A program made the position numbers and the translations under genes. From Oscarella lobularis (Eukaryota > Porifera > Homoscleromorpha > Homosclerophorida > Oscarellidae), in NCBI RefSeq assembly GCF_947507565.1, contig NC_089192.1:124001-188000 (forward strand): a DNA stretch of 64,000 bases, given 5' to 3'. This document shows, piece after piece, positions 10,822-23,680 of this stretch; the first letter of the stretch is position 1; every line of letters starts with the position of its first letter. The notes under the pieces are model-generated. The model searched no databases, was not told the DNA's origin, and saw nothing but the letters and a program-made list of their open reading frames with translations.

Positions 10822-10931
10822 CATAGACACGTGACAATAAAGATACATGCGCAGAAAAATCAAGTGAGTATGTAGCAATAGAGGGAGACGTAGACGCCCG
10901 TATCTACACAGCGTCCGGAATCGCAAGAAAA

Positions 10932-13900
10932 ATGGATTTTCACGTCCGCGCGCACGACCACGGCCGCGCGCGCGTTCTCGTCGCTCCAATCGGATCGATT
11001 GGCGGCCACTGCTACTCGCGAACGCTAGGAGAATTCGAATCGTTGTCTCCCGTCGCCGTAAAACTTCCGTCGATCGTCGAACATCGTCGAATCGACTTGC
11101 GCTTCACGAAACACGCCTCGGACGACGCTTCGGACGCGTGCACGCGCTCGAAACGACGCACGTGGGACGAATTCCAGCTCCATCGTCGATTCGTCGCAAT
11201 GGTGGGCGTGGCCGAATGCGAAACCCTCGACGAAATCGACGAAATTGGCGACGAATTGAAGGCGCTGCGTCGTCGACACGAAACGTCGATTCTCGATTGG
11301 CGTTGTCTCGTCTTCTGTCCGCACGCCGAGCTCGAGGAAGCGATCGTTCGCGTGCGAGGATTCCATTGCATTTTGCTCGGGGATGGAGAGCGTGGGCGTG
11401 GCACCACCCACGAGGACGATGACGTCGATTTCGCCGCTTTGCGACCGCAAATCGAGGCCGTGCTCGAAGACATCGCCACTTATCTCTACTTGGCCTTAGA
11501 TTCGCGACGTCACGAATTCAGCGAAATGAAAGCGGAAAAAATGCCGTTGCTAAGGACGCCACTCGACAAAGAAACGTCATCATTCGGCGGAGAAGACGGA
11601 AGGTAAAATTCAATTAATTAATTTATTAATTCGATTAATTTAATTGGTGTTTCTAGGCAACCGCGGAAGCGTTGTCTGGCCCGTATGAATAAACATTTGG
11701 GCGATTTGTGTCTTATTCTTGGACGTTTATCTGATGCTTTTAAATATTACGTCACTTCCGCCGACCAATCGAAATCTATTAATGATTGGTTATGGATGGG
11801 CGGGGCCATCGAAGGTCAATGCAATACGGCAATTCGGGCGATACATGAAAATAAGGTTTCTATGACAACGACGACAACGACGACGTCGTCGATTGGTGGA
11901 AAGACAAAGAAGAAAGGAAAGGAATTGAATAATTTTATGACTAATGAGGAACTGGTGAAGGGATATCAAAATGCATTGACCCAATACAGCAAGGTAGAAA
12001 AATAAATAAATCAATAATAATAATGATGATGAATTTTTTAGTTTCGCGAAGCTGCCGTTATGGAAGCCGAATGTTCGTTTAGCGCTGCCAGACACTTGGC
12101 TTTTCTAAAGGCAAGAAGAAAAAATGTTAATTAAAATTAATTAATTATTAATTTTTGACAGAAAAAAATTGAAGCGGCTGAAATTCTTCAAGAATTGGTT
12201 TACATTCGAATTGCGTCAAGCGAAGAGGACAAAGTGAGAAAGCATAACCCTATTTAATTATTAATTTTGGACATGAACTATAGGTGAATATGTTCGAAGC
12301 AATGGGTCAGCTCTTTCGCGACTTAGGCTACAGTAGAAAAGCGTGCTTTTACTATCGTTTGGCGGCAATGCACAGCGTGAAACAAGCGGTGACAAGTCCC
12401 AATTGGAATAAGGCAAAAATCAATACCCAATTAAAATTATTAATTAATTGATCTCACTCTTCCTCAGGCATATCACTTCCTAATTAAAAGTTTGAAAGAC
12501 ATCAGTGTAACTGTAGGCGAAAAGAAAAAAATTCAACGTAAAATTAAATTTAATTAATTAATTCATTAATTAATTAATTCAATATTTTAGGAGGCTGGCC
12601 TTTGGTGCAAAATCGTCTTCTACACGAACTCATTTACGTAGCAAAGAAGCTCAACAAAGTGGAAGCAGCTCTCAAGTAAAACAATAAATAATCAATATTA
12701 TTTTTTTGATATTGATTACCATTAGTTATTCTCTTCTTACACTCGATTCTCTCTACATGCATTTATCGAATTCCGAGCTGAAACGCATGACAACTGACAT
12801 AGAGAATCTCGCCAGACAATTGCCATTAAACGCAGATAGCGCGCTTACTCCACTCCAAGTAATTCCAACTGTAAAGTGAGCACAGTATCAAAAATCAATA
12901 ACATTTAGAGTATTGATTTTTTTTCTTATTCAAGGTCTCTTATTCCCTGCGAACTTCCGCGTCCACAGAGACCCTTTTCGACGACGCAGAATAATCAGCA
13001 TCATCACGGACCTTTTATTTTTTCGAGTCTCAAAAGAACGCCTCGTCCAAAGGAAGCCGTATCAGGTCGACCACGATTTTAATTACGCAAAATATTATTG
13101 ATTTTTTGGTTGTTTTAGTGTATTGGGTTAAGGATTGCGTTGCGGAAGTGGCCGTCGAATTATACAATCCACTTCCGTTTGAAATCAAAGTGGAAAAAAT
13201 GGTACATAAAGGCAAAGATCAATAATAATAATTATTGACTATTTTGTATTATAGAAAGTGTTGACAAGTGGCAATAAATTTGAAGCTTTTCCATCTTCCG
13301 TCACTCTCCAACCCAATTCAGATCCACATCGCGTTGTATTAGTGGGATCTCCCCAAGAACCAGGCCAACTTCAAATAACAGGTTAAATAAATAATAATAA
13401 TAGATGATTTTTTCATAATAAAAATAATCAATACTATATGAATTTTTATTTAGGATATTCCGCCAAAGTTTTCGGCGTCGAAAGTCAAATTTTGATAAAT
13501 TGCTCCACGGAAATTTGCGCCACGCCTTCGCTTCCTCTTCTCCGCGCTTTTCCCCTTTCGACGTCTCCTTCCTCCGCCGCGTCTCCGTCCCCTAACGCGC
13601 GTCGTCCTCTCAGCGCCGGCGACGGTCTTCCCAACGCTAGCGCGCGTTCTCCCGTAATCGATCGACTAAGAAATCATCTTCGAGTCGGTTCCCAGATTTT
13701 ATTCGACGGCCAAGAGACGACAATTCGTTTAAAAATCGAAAATAACGGCGAAGAAGAAATAAATAATTTAAATCTAAATCTGACGATAAATAACCAAGGT
13801 AAAATAATTATTTTAATTAATTTAATTTATTGATTTTTCTTTTTATAGAGGATAAGGATCTCGTGACCTGGTCTATTCTATCAAAGACGAACGCCTTTCT

Positions 13901-15311
13901 TCCCTTGCGACGTCGTCAACCGGCTCAAATTAATATCAACCTTCGAGGTCACTATCCCTTCGCGCGCGTCGATCTTTCTCCTTTGAAACGTCACTCCGTC
14001 GACGGTGACGTCATCACAACGCAACCCACCACGGAAGAAATTCCAGAAAAATCATCGACGTCACCCCTAACGCGCGTCAAACAAAAAATGAAATCCGTGA
14101 TAGCAAAGCGTTCTTCTCCCCCTCCTTCGCCCCAAACCGCAGCAGGAACAATACGAAACAAAGAAAAAGCCAAATCGAAATTTAAAAAATTATTTACACG
14201 TCGTAGCAGATATTCGACGCTCCAGCAAAAGAGCGGCGTCGATTTCGATTCTCCAACAACAAATCGTCGTCTATTGGACCTGACTGAAATGCCGGCGCCC
14301 TGCTGTTGCCAAGTGGAGGCGTGGTTTCAATACGGCGGCGGCGAATCGCTCACGTGGTATCGCGAAATGGCGTGCATTTTGGACGTGGCTGTTTGTCCGG
14401 TTTTGCTTGTGAGTGGACTCGAATTGGCGCTTGTCAAACATCGGCAGCGCGTCTGCGAAGTCAAGATGAAAATTCAGAATGTTTCGGATGTTCAGTTGGA
14501 GGTGAGATGCGACGTCCAGGAGAAGGGCGACGCCGGCGAAGCGACGGCTCCTTTTCTGCTCAGACCTTTGGATCAGGATAGGTAGACTAAATATTTATTT
14601 ATTTATTTATGTATTAATTTTAGTTGTTTTATTACGCAGCGTTTCTGCTCTCGTTCCGCGATGCGAGAACGTGGTGGATGACTATGGCGTTTGGCTTCGG
14701 GATTTGATTTGGATTAAGTGGAGGCAAACGGGGGGATTGAAGTTATTGGGGGCAATTCGATTGCCTCACTTTGGATTGGATTGCGATATGCTCAAACCAG
14801 ATCCTCTCCAAATAAGTAAGTAGACCAAGAAAAGTAATACTGTATTGATTAATTAATTTAATATTTGAGATTGTCGTTTGGATGGAGATTGCGTTCAGGT
14901 TGGAAGAGCCGTGGAACTGTCTGTCGAATTTATTAATAATAGCCACGCAGGTTTGTAGTAAAATTGATAATTTCTAGTCGGCTGATTAACATATGTGTAG
15001 CTACAAACGTACACTCCTTTTCATTGGACTGGAAACAAGCAGAAACTGAGCAAGAAGACCTTGTCACTCCTCATCACGCGTGGATAGGCGCACTAGACGG
15101 GATCGTACCTCAAGTAATAAGACACAATCGATGCTGAAAATATCTAATTTCTCTCTCCCCCAAGTTGAAACCAACTGAATCCTTCATCCATAAATGTCAC
15201 GTGGTCTTTCTCAAAGAAGGCAAGTACGATCTCAAATGCAGTTGCCATGACGACGACAAAACGAGCTTCCACACGACCCCACTGACACTCCACGCGATCA
15301 ATTGTGATTGA
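10932..15311 (+). CDS. TRAPPC9: TRAPPC9 (NIBP/Trs120), TRAPPII subunit
   Basis: TRAPPC9 is a scaffold of the TRAPPII complex, a Rab GEF acting at the Golgi. The first exon (MDFHVRAHDHGRARVLVAP to about 11606) covers the N-terminal domain (WDEFQLHRRFVAMVGVAEC, KMPLLRTPLDKE). The next exon has the hallmark KRCLARMNKHLGDLCLILGR and SINDWLWMGGAIEGQCNTAI. Then follow short TPR-like exons (EEDKVNMFEAMGQLFRDLGY, RKACFYYRLAAMHSV), GGWPLVQNRLLHELIYVAKK, and the Ig-like C-terminal half (WVKDCVAEVAVELYNPLPFE, QITGYSAKVFGVESQ). The end is HVVFLKEGKYDLKCSCHDDD and a TGA at 15309-15311. The order follows human TRAPPC9; roughly 16 exons. A Ser/Pro/Lys-rich insert near 14000-14200 is lineage-specific. Confidence 0.92.
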
Positions 15312-15353
15312 TATTGATTCTTTATTTTCTAATAATTAAAAACCCCGCCCAGT

Positions 15354-15961
15354 CTAAACCCCGTATTTCTCCTTCACTTTCTCCAACTCCTCCTGCTTCT
15401 TTCCCTTATCCAATTTCTTAAACATCTAAAAATAATAGTTGATCACGCCCCCGCGGTTGACCACGCCCCGCCGCGCGCGCGCGCGCAATTACCTTATTCG
15501 GTTGATAGTAGAGAACGACGAGATAGCGATTGCAGACGTTGAAACCTTGCAAATGATCGCACGCGTTTTTCGCGTCGAAAATGTCTTCGTATACGACGAA
15601 CGCCGTTCCCTTCGTTTCCGTCGTCGTTCCCCTGGCGACGGAAGCGATTGGGTCGCGTGAAAGGGATTTGCGTAAGGGAAAAAGGTGTTCTTACACGCGA
15701 ATTTGACGAATTGCGCCGTATTTGCCGAAAATGTCGTAGAGCTCTTCGCTCGTGATTTTGTACGGGAGATTTCTATGGGAAAGTGTCGAAAGAGGCTTTT
15801 TTGCGCGCGCGAACGAAGCGGTTTACCTGACGTAGATGATTCGATTCACTTCGGGGGGAAGGCGAACCTAAAGGAGCCCCACCATTAAAAGTTTACGGGA
15901 TCCCGTTCGAAATGTCCTAAAATGAACGTACATTCGCCTTTCGCGCTGCTCCCATTGCCAT
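15354..15961 (-). CDS. SF3B6: SF3B6 (p14), U2 snRNP branch-site protein
   Basis: SF3B6 contacts the branch-point adenosine within SF3b. The exons read [20 protein letters not shown], then the RRM ([26 protein letters not shown]), then [20 protein letters not shown] and [17 protein letters not shown], and finally [23 protein letters not shown]. This is almost identical to human p14. The start is the ATG complement at 15961. The intron near 15470-15490 contains a run of alternating GC. It converges with TRAPPC9 (42 bp between stops) and is head-to-head with the TPD52 gene (96 bp). Confidence 0.93.
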
Positions 15962-16057
15962 TTCGAAGCGATTTCGGACGAAGAAACTCTCGTTTAGCGT
16001 GCGTGACACTTCATTGCGTAGTTCATCAGCAACCTTCCCGGATAGTCAGCGAGAGCA
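15962..16057. promoter_or_regulatory. Bidirectional promoter SF3B6/TPD52
   Basis: A 96-bp interval lies between divergent start codons. It must serve both genes. No TATA box is visible. The sequence is of ordinary composition with no repeat. Confidence 0.5.
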
Positions 16058-16865
16058 ATGGCGACAGAAAGCGAAAAAGAACCAGCGACGCTCTATACGT
16101 CGCTCGAACAGGGCTCGGAGTCGACCGAGGACACTCGCGAGGAAGAACTAAACACGTCCGAATCGAAAACGAGCAACGATTCAGAGGAAGAACGGCATCG
16201 CGAGCTCGAAAAACGAATGATACAGGTTCCCTTCGTTAAAAAAGGGGCTTTTGCGACGTCGAATCGTTCTCGCGTAGGTCCAAGAGGAGATCAATTCGCT
16301 TCAAATAGCGCTCGGACGAAAGAATCGCGAATTGGCCGAAATCAAGAAACAACTCGGAATCACGGCTTTGAGTCAGCTCAAGGAAGATGTAAAAGTCGGT
16401 TTTCGCGAAATCAAGGAGTCGAAACCGTAAGAAATCCCGAATCGAAAAATTCAATTTCAAATTTTCTTTTAGTGTGCAATCGACTGGGAAATTTTTTCGC
16501 GATTTGGGAGAAAAGATTACCAGTTCCGGAGCGTGCGCACGCTAAGGAGTCAATAGTTGCTACATAATTCATTGAAGTGAGTTTTCTTTAGTTATCAAAG
16601 TGCTGCCTCTGCTCTGAGTACGGCTGGAGAGAAAACAGGCAAAGCTCTCAAAGTAGCGGGTGCTAAAACATCTGACGCTTTTGGCAGAGCTAAGACGTCA
16701 ATCAAGGCAAAAATTCAATATATATAAAATACATATAAAAATTATTGTTTTTTATAGGAGAAAATTGGGAAATCCGGTAGTGAGGAGAGTGGGGTAGCAG
16801 CCGTTTCAAAGAGCACCGCTGATGCCGAGGCTAAATACGATTCTGAAGCTGCTCTAGAGCAATAA
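16058..16865 (+). CDS. TPD52: Tumor protein D52 family (TPD52-like)
   Basis: TPD52 proteins are small coiled-coil proteins linked to vesicle trafficking. Exon 1 is acidic (MATESEKEPATLYTSLEQGS) and ends ELEKRMIQ. The next exon is the coiled coil (VQEEINSLQIALGRKNRELA, EIKKQLGITALSQLKEDVKV). Then come SAASALSTAGEKTGKALKVA and the C-terminal exon (EKIGKSGSEESGVAAVSKST), stopping at 16863-16865. The central helix with RELAEIKKQLGI and the Ala/Gly/Lys-rich block containing AGEKTGKAL correspond to the human family's GELKRRLGL and AGQKTSAAL. About five exons are read. Confidence 0.88.
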
Positions 16866-17406
16866 AGCTTCGAAGAATGACTGCAGAGCAAATTTTGTAC
16901 GTGCAAAAAATTGTAGTTGTGTGAAAAATGAGAAAAAAACTGATTCCAAGTCTAATTTCTTTCTTTTGACATTTATTATCGGCCGGCGAACCGGCTTCCA
17001 AAAATTGCGAAGTCGACCAGGGGTCAACTACGCGGGGCATTGGGTATAGTTTTCAACTAGCAATAACCACGCCTCGGTTAGACCTCATAAGCTATGGTAT
17101 CGCCACTGCGCAAAGCTAATTCGAACACGTGAACGAGTCCTTGATATAAGTCTCCATGGGGACCATTGATTGTTGGTGAAGGCCAAAAAAGTCCAACAGA
17201 TACGATTGTAGTCTAACTTTTGTGAGTTCGGGAGTAAAACTGCTTTGGTATCGACATGAATCGATCTCTTTTTCTTTCATCGTAGACGATCGAGTCGTCT
17301 TGCGTGATTGCGTGACGTTCGCGCATCAACGCGCGCTACCATCAACAAACCACAGTCGCGATTCGTCGGGAAGTGAACGCGAAGCCGGAAGAACGTCTCG
17401 CTGACG
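16866..17406. other. Intergenic; one possible minus-strand exon
   Basis: No convincing gene. On the minus strand, 17078-17212 is open and ends in a stop, preceded by an acceptor-like AAAAGTTAG. It contains LFWPSPTINGPHGDLYQ and FELALRSGDTIAYEV, which read like protein. I found no consistent upstream exon or start, so it may be a relic or the end of an unseen gene. Confidence 0.3.
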
Positions 17407-19278
17407 ATGAATAAGCCTCTAATCGCGCGCAAAAGATCGACGGGCTGCATTCCGACGCGCTACGTTCTCGCCATTCTAGGCCACATCGGTTTCGCGAACG
17501 TCTACGCCCTGCGCGTCAATCTCAGCGTCGCCATCATCGACATGAAGGTTAAATCGCACGCAATAGATCCGCAAAGAGCGAACGCAAACGCGAGAAAAAG
17601 AATGGGCGTGGCACTCGTAGTATATGCGTTCTTTTCTCTAGGACCAATACGGTTGGTCATCGACAACGGAAGGTAGATTGAAATTGAAATTAAACCTCTA
17701 CGCAGTTCATTTCTCTCTCGAGGCCTCATTCTCAGCTCGTTCTTCTTCGGGTATATTTTCACGCAAGTTCCCGGAGGTTGGCTAGCAGAACGATATGGCG
17801 GCAAATGGGTAATGGGCTTGGGCTGCTTGGGCACCGTCGTTCTTTCCGTATTAACGCCGCTCGCCGCTCACTACGGCCTCGGCTATCTCATTGCTCTTCG
17901 CGTCCTCGAAGGCATTGGCGAAGTAAAAATAATATATAATTAAATTATTAATTTAATCGGATGGGGGCGTGGTTTTATTTAAGGGTGTGACGTTTCCCGC
18001 TATGCATTCCATGTGGTCTCATTGGGCGCCTCCGTACGAACGAACCATATTGACAACACTATGTTATACGGGTATATAATAATTGAATTAATTAATTAAT
18101 TAAATTAGGATTTTCTATAAAAGGTGCGTGGATGGGCAATATTATTGCCTTTCCTCTATCAGGTGTCTTAGCTCAACACGGTTTTGTATCAGAGGGTCAT
18201 AGATGGCCATCAATATTTTACGTATTCGGTATTTTAATATATTAATTAAAAAGGTATTTATTTATTAGTTTTCTCTAAAGGTGCTGTTGGTTTTTTGTGG
18301 TGCATAGCTTGGTTTTTCCTTGTGCACAGCTACCCCAGCACGCATCCCCGTATAAGCACGGAAGAACGAAATTTTATTGAGTCGAGCATTCCTCAAAAGA
18401 CGGAAGTTGCCGTTCCGACGCCCTGGCGTGCCATTATGACGTCACCGGCATTTTGGTCAGTCATAGTGAGTCACCTTTGCAACAATTGGGCAGCCTATAC
18501 ACTTCTCACCAATATGCCTACGTTTTTCAAAGACGTTCATCATATAGGAATTATGAAAGTAAGAAAAAAATTTGTATATTAGAATTTTTGTTTTTTTATT
18601 TTTTTATTTTTAGGGTGGAATCTTTTCTGCTCTTCCCTATGTTGTCATTGTTATTGTTATTCCATCGGGAGGGACTCTAACGGATTTTATGCGGCGCACG
18701 AAAATTTTGTCAACAACTCAAGCGAGAAAATTGATGAATTGTTTAGGTTAGAAAAAAAATTGCTAGATATTCATTATTTATTTTGTTTTATTAGGTCAAA
18801 TACTTCCGGCTGTTTTTCTTATTGGAACGGGATTTGCTTCAAGTCAAGCGCTTGCCGTTGTTCTCCTGGCTATTTCCGTTGGATTTAATGGTCTTTCCTA
18901 TTCTGGTTTCAATGTGAATCATTTGGATATTGCACCTCGTTTTGCTGGCACGCTCATGGGAATCACAAATACAGCTGGAACGGTTTCTGGGATAGTAGCA
19001 CCTTATGTAGCAGGAGCACTGGCCTCAGCTCCTTCAGGAACCCACGTAAAAATTAATATTCATTTTAATTAATTAATTAATTATTTTTCTTTTAGGTTTT
19101 GGCTGAAGAGTGGCGAAACGTATTTTATCTTGGCGCCGAAATTCAAATATTTGGAGCATTGATATTTCTCATTCTTGGCTCTGGGGAAGAACAATGGTGG
19201 GCCAATGGAACGTCTATGCCCGAATCGCAGACAAGTAGTCTTTCGCTGCCGCACGGAAAAGTGCAGCGAGACTTTTAA
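17407..19278 (+). CDS. SLC17 family anion transporter, copy A
   Basis: Member of the major facilitator SLC17 family (sialin, vesicular glutamate and phosphate transporters), about 480 residues with 12 membrane segments in roughly ten exons. Visible landmarks are TM1 with [17 protein letters not shown] (sialin Arg57 equivalent), [37 protein letters not shown] (sialin His183 equivalent kept), [34 protein letters not shown], and a last exon with [20 protein letters not shown]. The stop is at 19276-19278. First of four same-strand copies with the same exon plan. The first intron uses a normal GT donor, unlike copies B and C. Confidence 0.9.
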
Positions 19279-19330
19279 AAATTTCTAGTTTTATCCGGGG
19301 TTTCGATCACGTGCTGCCGCCACGTTTGAG

Positions 19331-21270
19331 ATGGAGTCGTCGAGATCGTCGCCGTTCTACTTTCCCGCTCGCTACGCTTTGGGCGTAATGGCTCTCTTGG
19401 GCTTCGCGAACGTTTACGCTCTTCGCGTTAATCTCAGCGTGGCCATGGTCGAAATGAAGGCAAGAATAAGGTCTCGATCGATCACGTGACAACGAAGACG
19501 ATCTCGTTTCTCGTCGCGTAGAAGGAATTCGGCTGGGATTCGACGACGCGCGGTAAGTCGAATACGCGTTCTAACGACATCGTTGACGTTTCGCCTCGTA
19601 GGCATCATTCTCGGCTCGTTTTTCTACGGTTACATCTTAACGCAAATTCCCGGAGGTCTACTCGCGGCGAAATACGGCGCCAAATGGGTATTCGGTCTCG
19701 GTTGCCTATGCACGACAATTCTCACGCTTCTCACGCCAATTGCCGCCTACAAAAGCGAATGGCTTCTCGTCACCGTGCGAATTCTCGAAGGACTAGGCGA
19801 GGTGGGGGCGTGGCACAATAAAAATACATTCAAACTTATTTAATTAACCAGGGCGTGACGTTTCCCGCCATGCACGCCATGTGGAGCAAATGGGCTCCTC
19901 CTCTCGAACGAAGCAAATTAGTAACACTAGCAATCACGGGTACAATATAAATAAATAATAAAATTAATTAGTAGTTACGTCACTTTCTTTTGGAGGCTCT
20001 TATCTTGGTACGGTGATAGCGATGCCTGTGAGTGGCTATCTTTGCGATCACGGCTTTAAGACTCCTCCTCACAAATCCAGATGGCCTTCCGTCTTTTATG
20101 TATTCGGTACATTAGAAAAAATAATTAATATTGATTATGTATTGGTACATTAGAAAAATTAATTAATATTGGATTAATTAATTAATTTTATTAGGAGCCG
20201 TTGGCTTGATTTGGTGCGTTGCTTGGTTTGCTCTCGTGCACAGTTCGCCTCGATCTCATCCACGAATCAGCGTCGAGGAACGAGATTACATAGAATCATC
20301 GATTAGTCAAGGAAATCCGATATATGACGTAATCTTAATATATTTAAAATTCAATCGAATTTTAAATAATTTTTAGGATGGCGTTTCTACGCCTATTTTA
20401 CCCATGATGAAGTCGCCCGCTTTGTGGGCGATTATTATTGGTTATTTTTGTAATAATTGGGGTTTTTATACACTTCTCACCGACATCCCGTCTTTTCTTC
20501 GAGACGTACTAGGATTCGACATAGCCAAAGTAAAGAAAATGATATTAATTAATTAATCTATATGGAGTATGTGTACACTAAGGATGGGATTTTGTCTGCG
20601 GCTCCTTACATTGTTATGGCCGTTGTTGCTCCTCTAACCGGTTGGATAGCTGATACGCTGCGCGAGAAAAGTATTCTATCTACGACAGCCACGAGAAAAT
20701 TAGTCAATACACCAGGCACGTTAAAATTATTTATTTATCTATTATTTATTTTTTTTCTTAGGTCAGTTGTTGCCTGCTGCTTTCTTGGTTTTAACTGGTT
20801 TCACTTCGAATAAGACTTTCGCTGTCACGTGTTTGTGTCTCGCTGTGGGCATAAGTGGCATGTCACTCTCCGGTTTCAGTGTAAATCATTTGGATATTGC
20901 TCCTCGATATGCCGGTCTTCTAATGGGAATTACCAATGCTGCCGGGACACTTCCGGGTATTATTGGACCGTACGTCGCCGGGGCGATGACTCCATCTCCA
21001 CCCGGAAGTCACGTGAGTACGGGAAATAGTAGAGATTTAATTTATTGATTTATTGCGGATTAGCATTTGATAGTGGAGTGGCGTAACGTTTTTATTCTCT
21101 CCGCCGAAATCTACGCATTCGGTGGACTTTTCTTTCTTATTTTATCATCCGGGAAACAGCAGTGGTGGGGGGCGGGGCTCAGAAAGGGAACTCCCAGTAG
21201 TCACATTGTTAATGTGAAAGACGACGATGGGGAGAGGAGCATGGAATCGAATTATGGTTTCGACTATTAA
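19331..21270 (+). CDS. SLC17 family anion transporter, copy B
   Basis: Starts 52 bp after copy A stops ([20 protein letters not shown]). Landmarks: [65 protein letters not shown] (His kept), [34 protein letters not shown] and a C-terminal [20 protein letters not shown]. The first intron appears to begin with GC (ATGAAG|GCAAGAATA), since no GT donor keeps frame with KEFGW. It is closest in sequence to copy C. The C-terminal tail is short and acidic/basic, ending NYGFDY at 21270. The substrate cannot be told from sequence; the sialin/SLC17A5 branch is the nearest in feel. Confidence 0.9.
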
Positions 21271-21475
21271 CGCTCGTAATTTTGAGGAACACGTTTTTTA
21301 ATTATAATTAACTTGTTTTTTTTGCGTGCGTGGATAATTGATTTTTTAGATACAAGTTCAACTCTCATTCGTATAAAAGAAGAAGAAGAAAAAGATTTTT
21401 GAGGTACACATTTGATTACTCTCACGTGATTTTTTAGTGGGCGTGTCTTCCGTCGCGTGTTATTTCTCACACATC

Positions 21476-23513
21476 ATGGCATCGCGATTCTACGTTCCTG
21501 CTCGCTACGCTTTAGCCGTCATGCTTCTCTTGGGTTTTGCCAACGTCTACGCCCTTCGCGTTAATCTAAGCGTGGCCATGGTCAAAATGAAGGCAAGAAA
21601 ACCTCACGCGTGCACGTGACTCGGAAGAAAGTCGCTTCCTCCCGCGCGTAGAAAGAATTTGACTGGGATCCGACGACGAGCGGTGAGTAGAGACCTAGAT
21701 TCGCCTCCAAAGACATCGTTGTTCTCGCAGGAATCATTCTAGGCTCGTTTTTCTACGGTTACATCGTCACGCAAATTCCCGGAGGCATGCTATCAGCCAA
21801 ATACGGCGCCAAATGGGTTTTCGGTCTCGGCTGTCTTTGCACGACCGTTTTAACTCTTCTCACGCCGATCGCCGCCTATCAGAGCACGTGGCTTCTCATC
21901 GTCGTGCGAATTCTCGAAGGTCTAGGCGAGGTACCTGCAAAGGGGCGTGGTCAATTTGTAGCACTTGTACGGCGTCCTTTCTAAGGGCGTCACTTATCCC
22001 GCCGTGCATGCCATGTGGGGAAAATGGGCTCCACCTCTCGAACGAAGCAAATTAACAACAATAGGATATACGGGTACGTACGAACGGCCGAATAAATATT
22101 TTACCTAATAATTAATAATAAATACCTATTAATTAATAATTATTTTAGGTGCTTCTATTGGTACAGTACTAGCAATGCCTATAAGTGGAATTCTCTGCGA
22201 TGTCGGATTCAAAAGTCCGCCCGCGTGGTCCAGATGGCCGTCCGTCTTTTATGTCTTCGGTATAATAAATAATTATTAGATTCTTGATTTTTTATTTCTT
22301 TTATCTAAGGTACTCTGGGTTTGATTTGGTGTATTCTTTGGTTTGCTCTCGTGCATAGTTCGCCTCGAAATCATCCGCGAATCAGCGCCGAAGAGCGAGA
22401 CTACATCGAATCGTCGATACGCGATGAAGAGATTCGAAAGCAAAGCGAGACAAGCGACGTAAAAAAAAGTGAACTCAAGTCCAAAATTCAAAAAAATAGA
22501 AATTATTTTTCTAGGATGTCTCCGTACCCGTTTATCAAATTCTGACGTCACCGGCAGTCTGGGCAATTATTGTCAGTTATTTTTGCAACAATTGGGGTTT
22601 CTATACACTTCTCACCGACATTCCATCGTTTCTCAAATCAGTTCTAGGATTCCATATAACAAATGTAAATACCATAATTAATCTCCTTTATTACGAAAAT
22701 ATATAAAATACATATACTTTAATTAATTAATTAATCTTCTTTATTCTTATTCTTTTAGAATGGAATTTTACGTAAATATATAAAATTCATATACTTTAAT
22801 TAATTAATCTTCTTTATTCTTTTAGAATGGAATCTTATCTGCTGTTCCTTACGCCTTGCTTGCCTTTGTTATTCCTCTCACCGGCTGGGTAGCTGATACA
22901 CTGCGAGAACGACACATTTTGTCGACAACAGCTACACGAAAACTCATGAATTCTTTAGGTACGAAAAAATTATTTAATTAATTATTTAATTTTTTCTTAG
23001 GTCAGTTTTTGCCTGCTGTTTTCTTGGTTGCAATTTGCTATACGACCAATCGAACGATTATAATCGTGTGCCTTTGTCTTTCGGTTGGAATTGGAGGCAT
23101 GCAGATGTCAGGTAGCAGTGTCAATCATTTGGATATTGCTCCTCGATATGCCGGTCTTCTGATGGGAATTTCGAACGGCGCTGGAACGATTCCCGGTATC
23201 ATTGCGCCTTATGTGGCCGGTGCAATGACTCCGGCTCCTTCCGGATCACACGTGCGATCAAAATAATAATAAATAATAATAATAGATAATAATAAATAAT
23301 AATACATAATAAATAATAATTATTAATAATTAATGAGGGTTATTTTTCTATTAGCAATTGCAGCTCGAGTGGAGAAATGTCTTTTATCTTGCTGCTGAGA
23401 TCTACGTCTTTGGCGCGATTGTTTTTCTTATTCTAGCGTCGGGAAATTTGCAGTGGTGGGCTGGAGGAATCAAAAAATTGAAAGACGACGAAAGAAGACC
23501 AATTCTCGCCTAG
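21476..23513 (+). CDS. SLC17 family anion transporter, copy C
   Basis: Start ATG 21476 ([20 protein letters not shown]). Landmarks: [65 protein letters not shown] (His kept), [34 protein letters not shown]. The stop is at 23511-23513 after DDERRPILA. The first intron again uses a GC donor (ATGAAG|GCAAGAAAA). One intron near 22670-22830 contains an internal repeat: TATAAAATACATATACTTTAATTAATTA-type sequence and the acceptor CTTTATTCTTTTAGAATGGAAT occur twice, which could allow alternative acceptor use. Confidence 0.9.
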
Positions 23514-23680
23514 AAATTGAATATTCAAAGGTAGCACGTTGAATGTATTCGAAAATGTTTTTCTTCTCGACTGATCGTTTTGTGGCTCACTAACTATTAT
23601 TTATACATTTTATTAAGCGAATGACGTAGAGTAGACAGCTCCCGTATACTCGACGAAAAAACCGTCAAACGGCTGAACGA

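Noticed and set aside
15470-15490. Alternating GC run as a possible Z-DNA or regulatory site
   Set aside because: Lies in an SF3B6 intron; a simple CG microsatellite is enough explanation.
17078-17212. Minus-strand exon-like frame with LFWPSPTINGPHGDLYQ
   Set aside because: No start or upstream exon could be joined in phase; kept only as a note in the intergenic entry.
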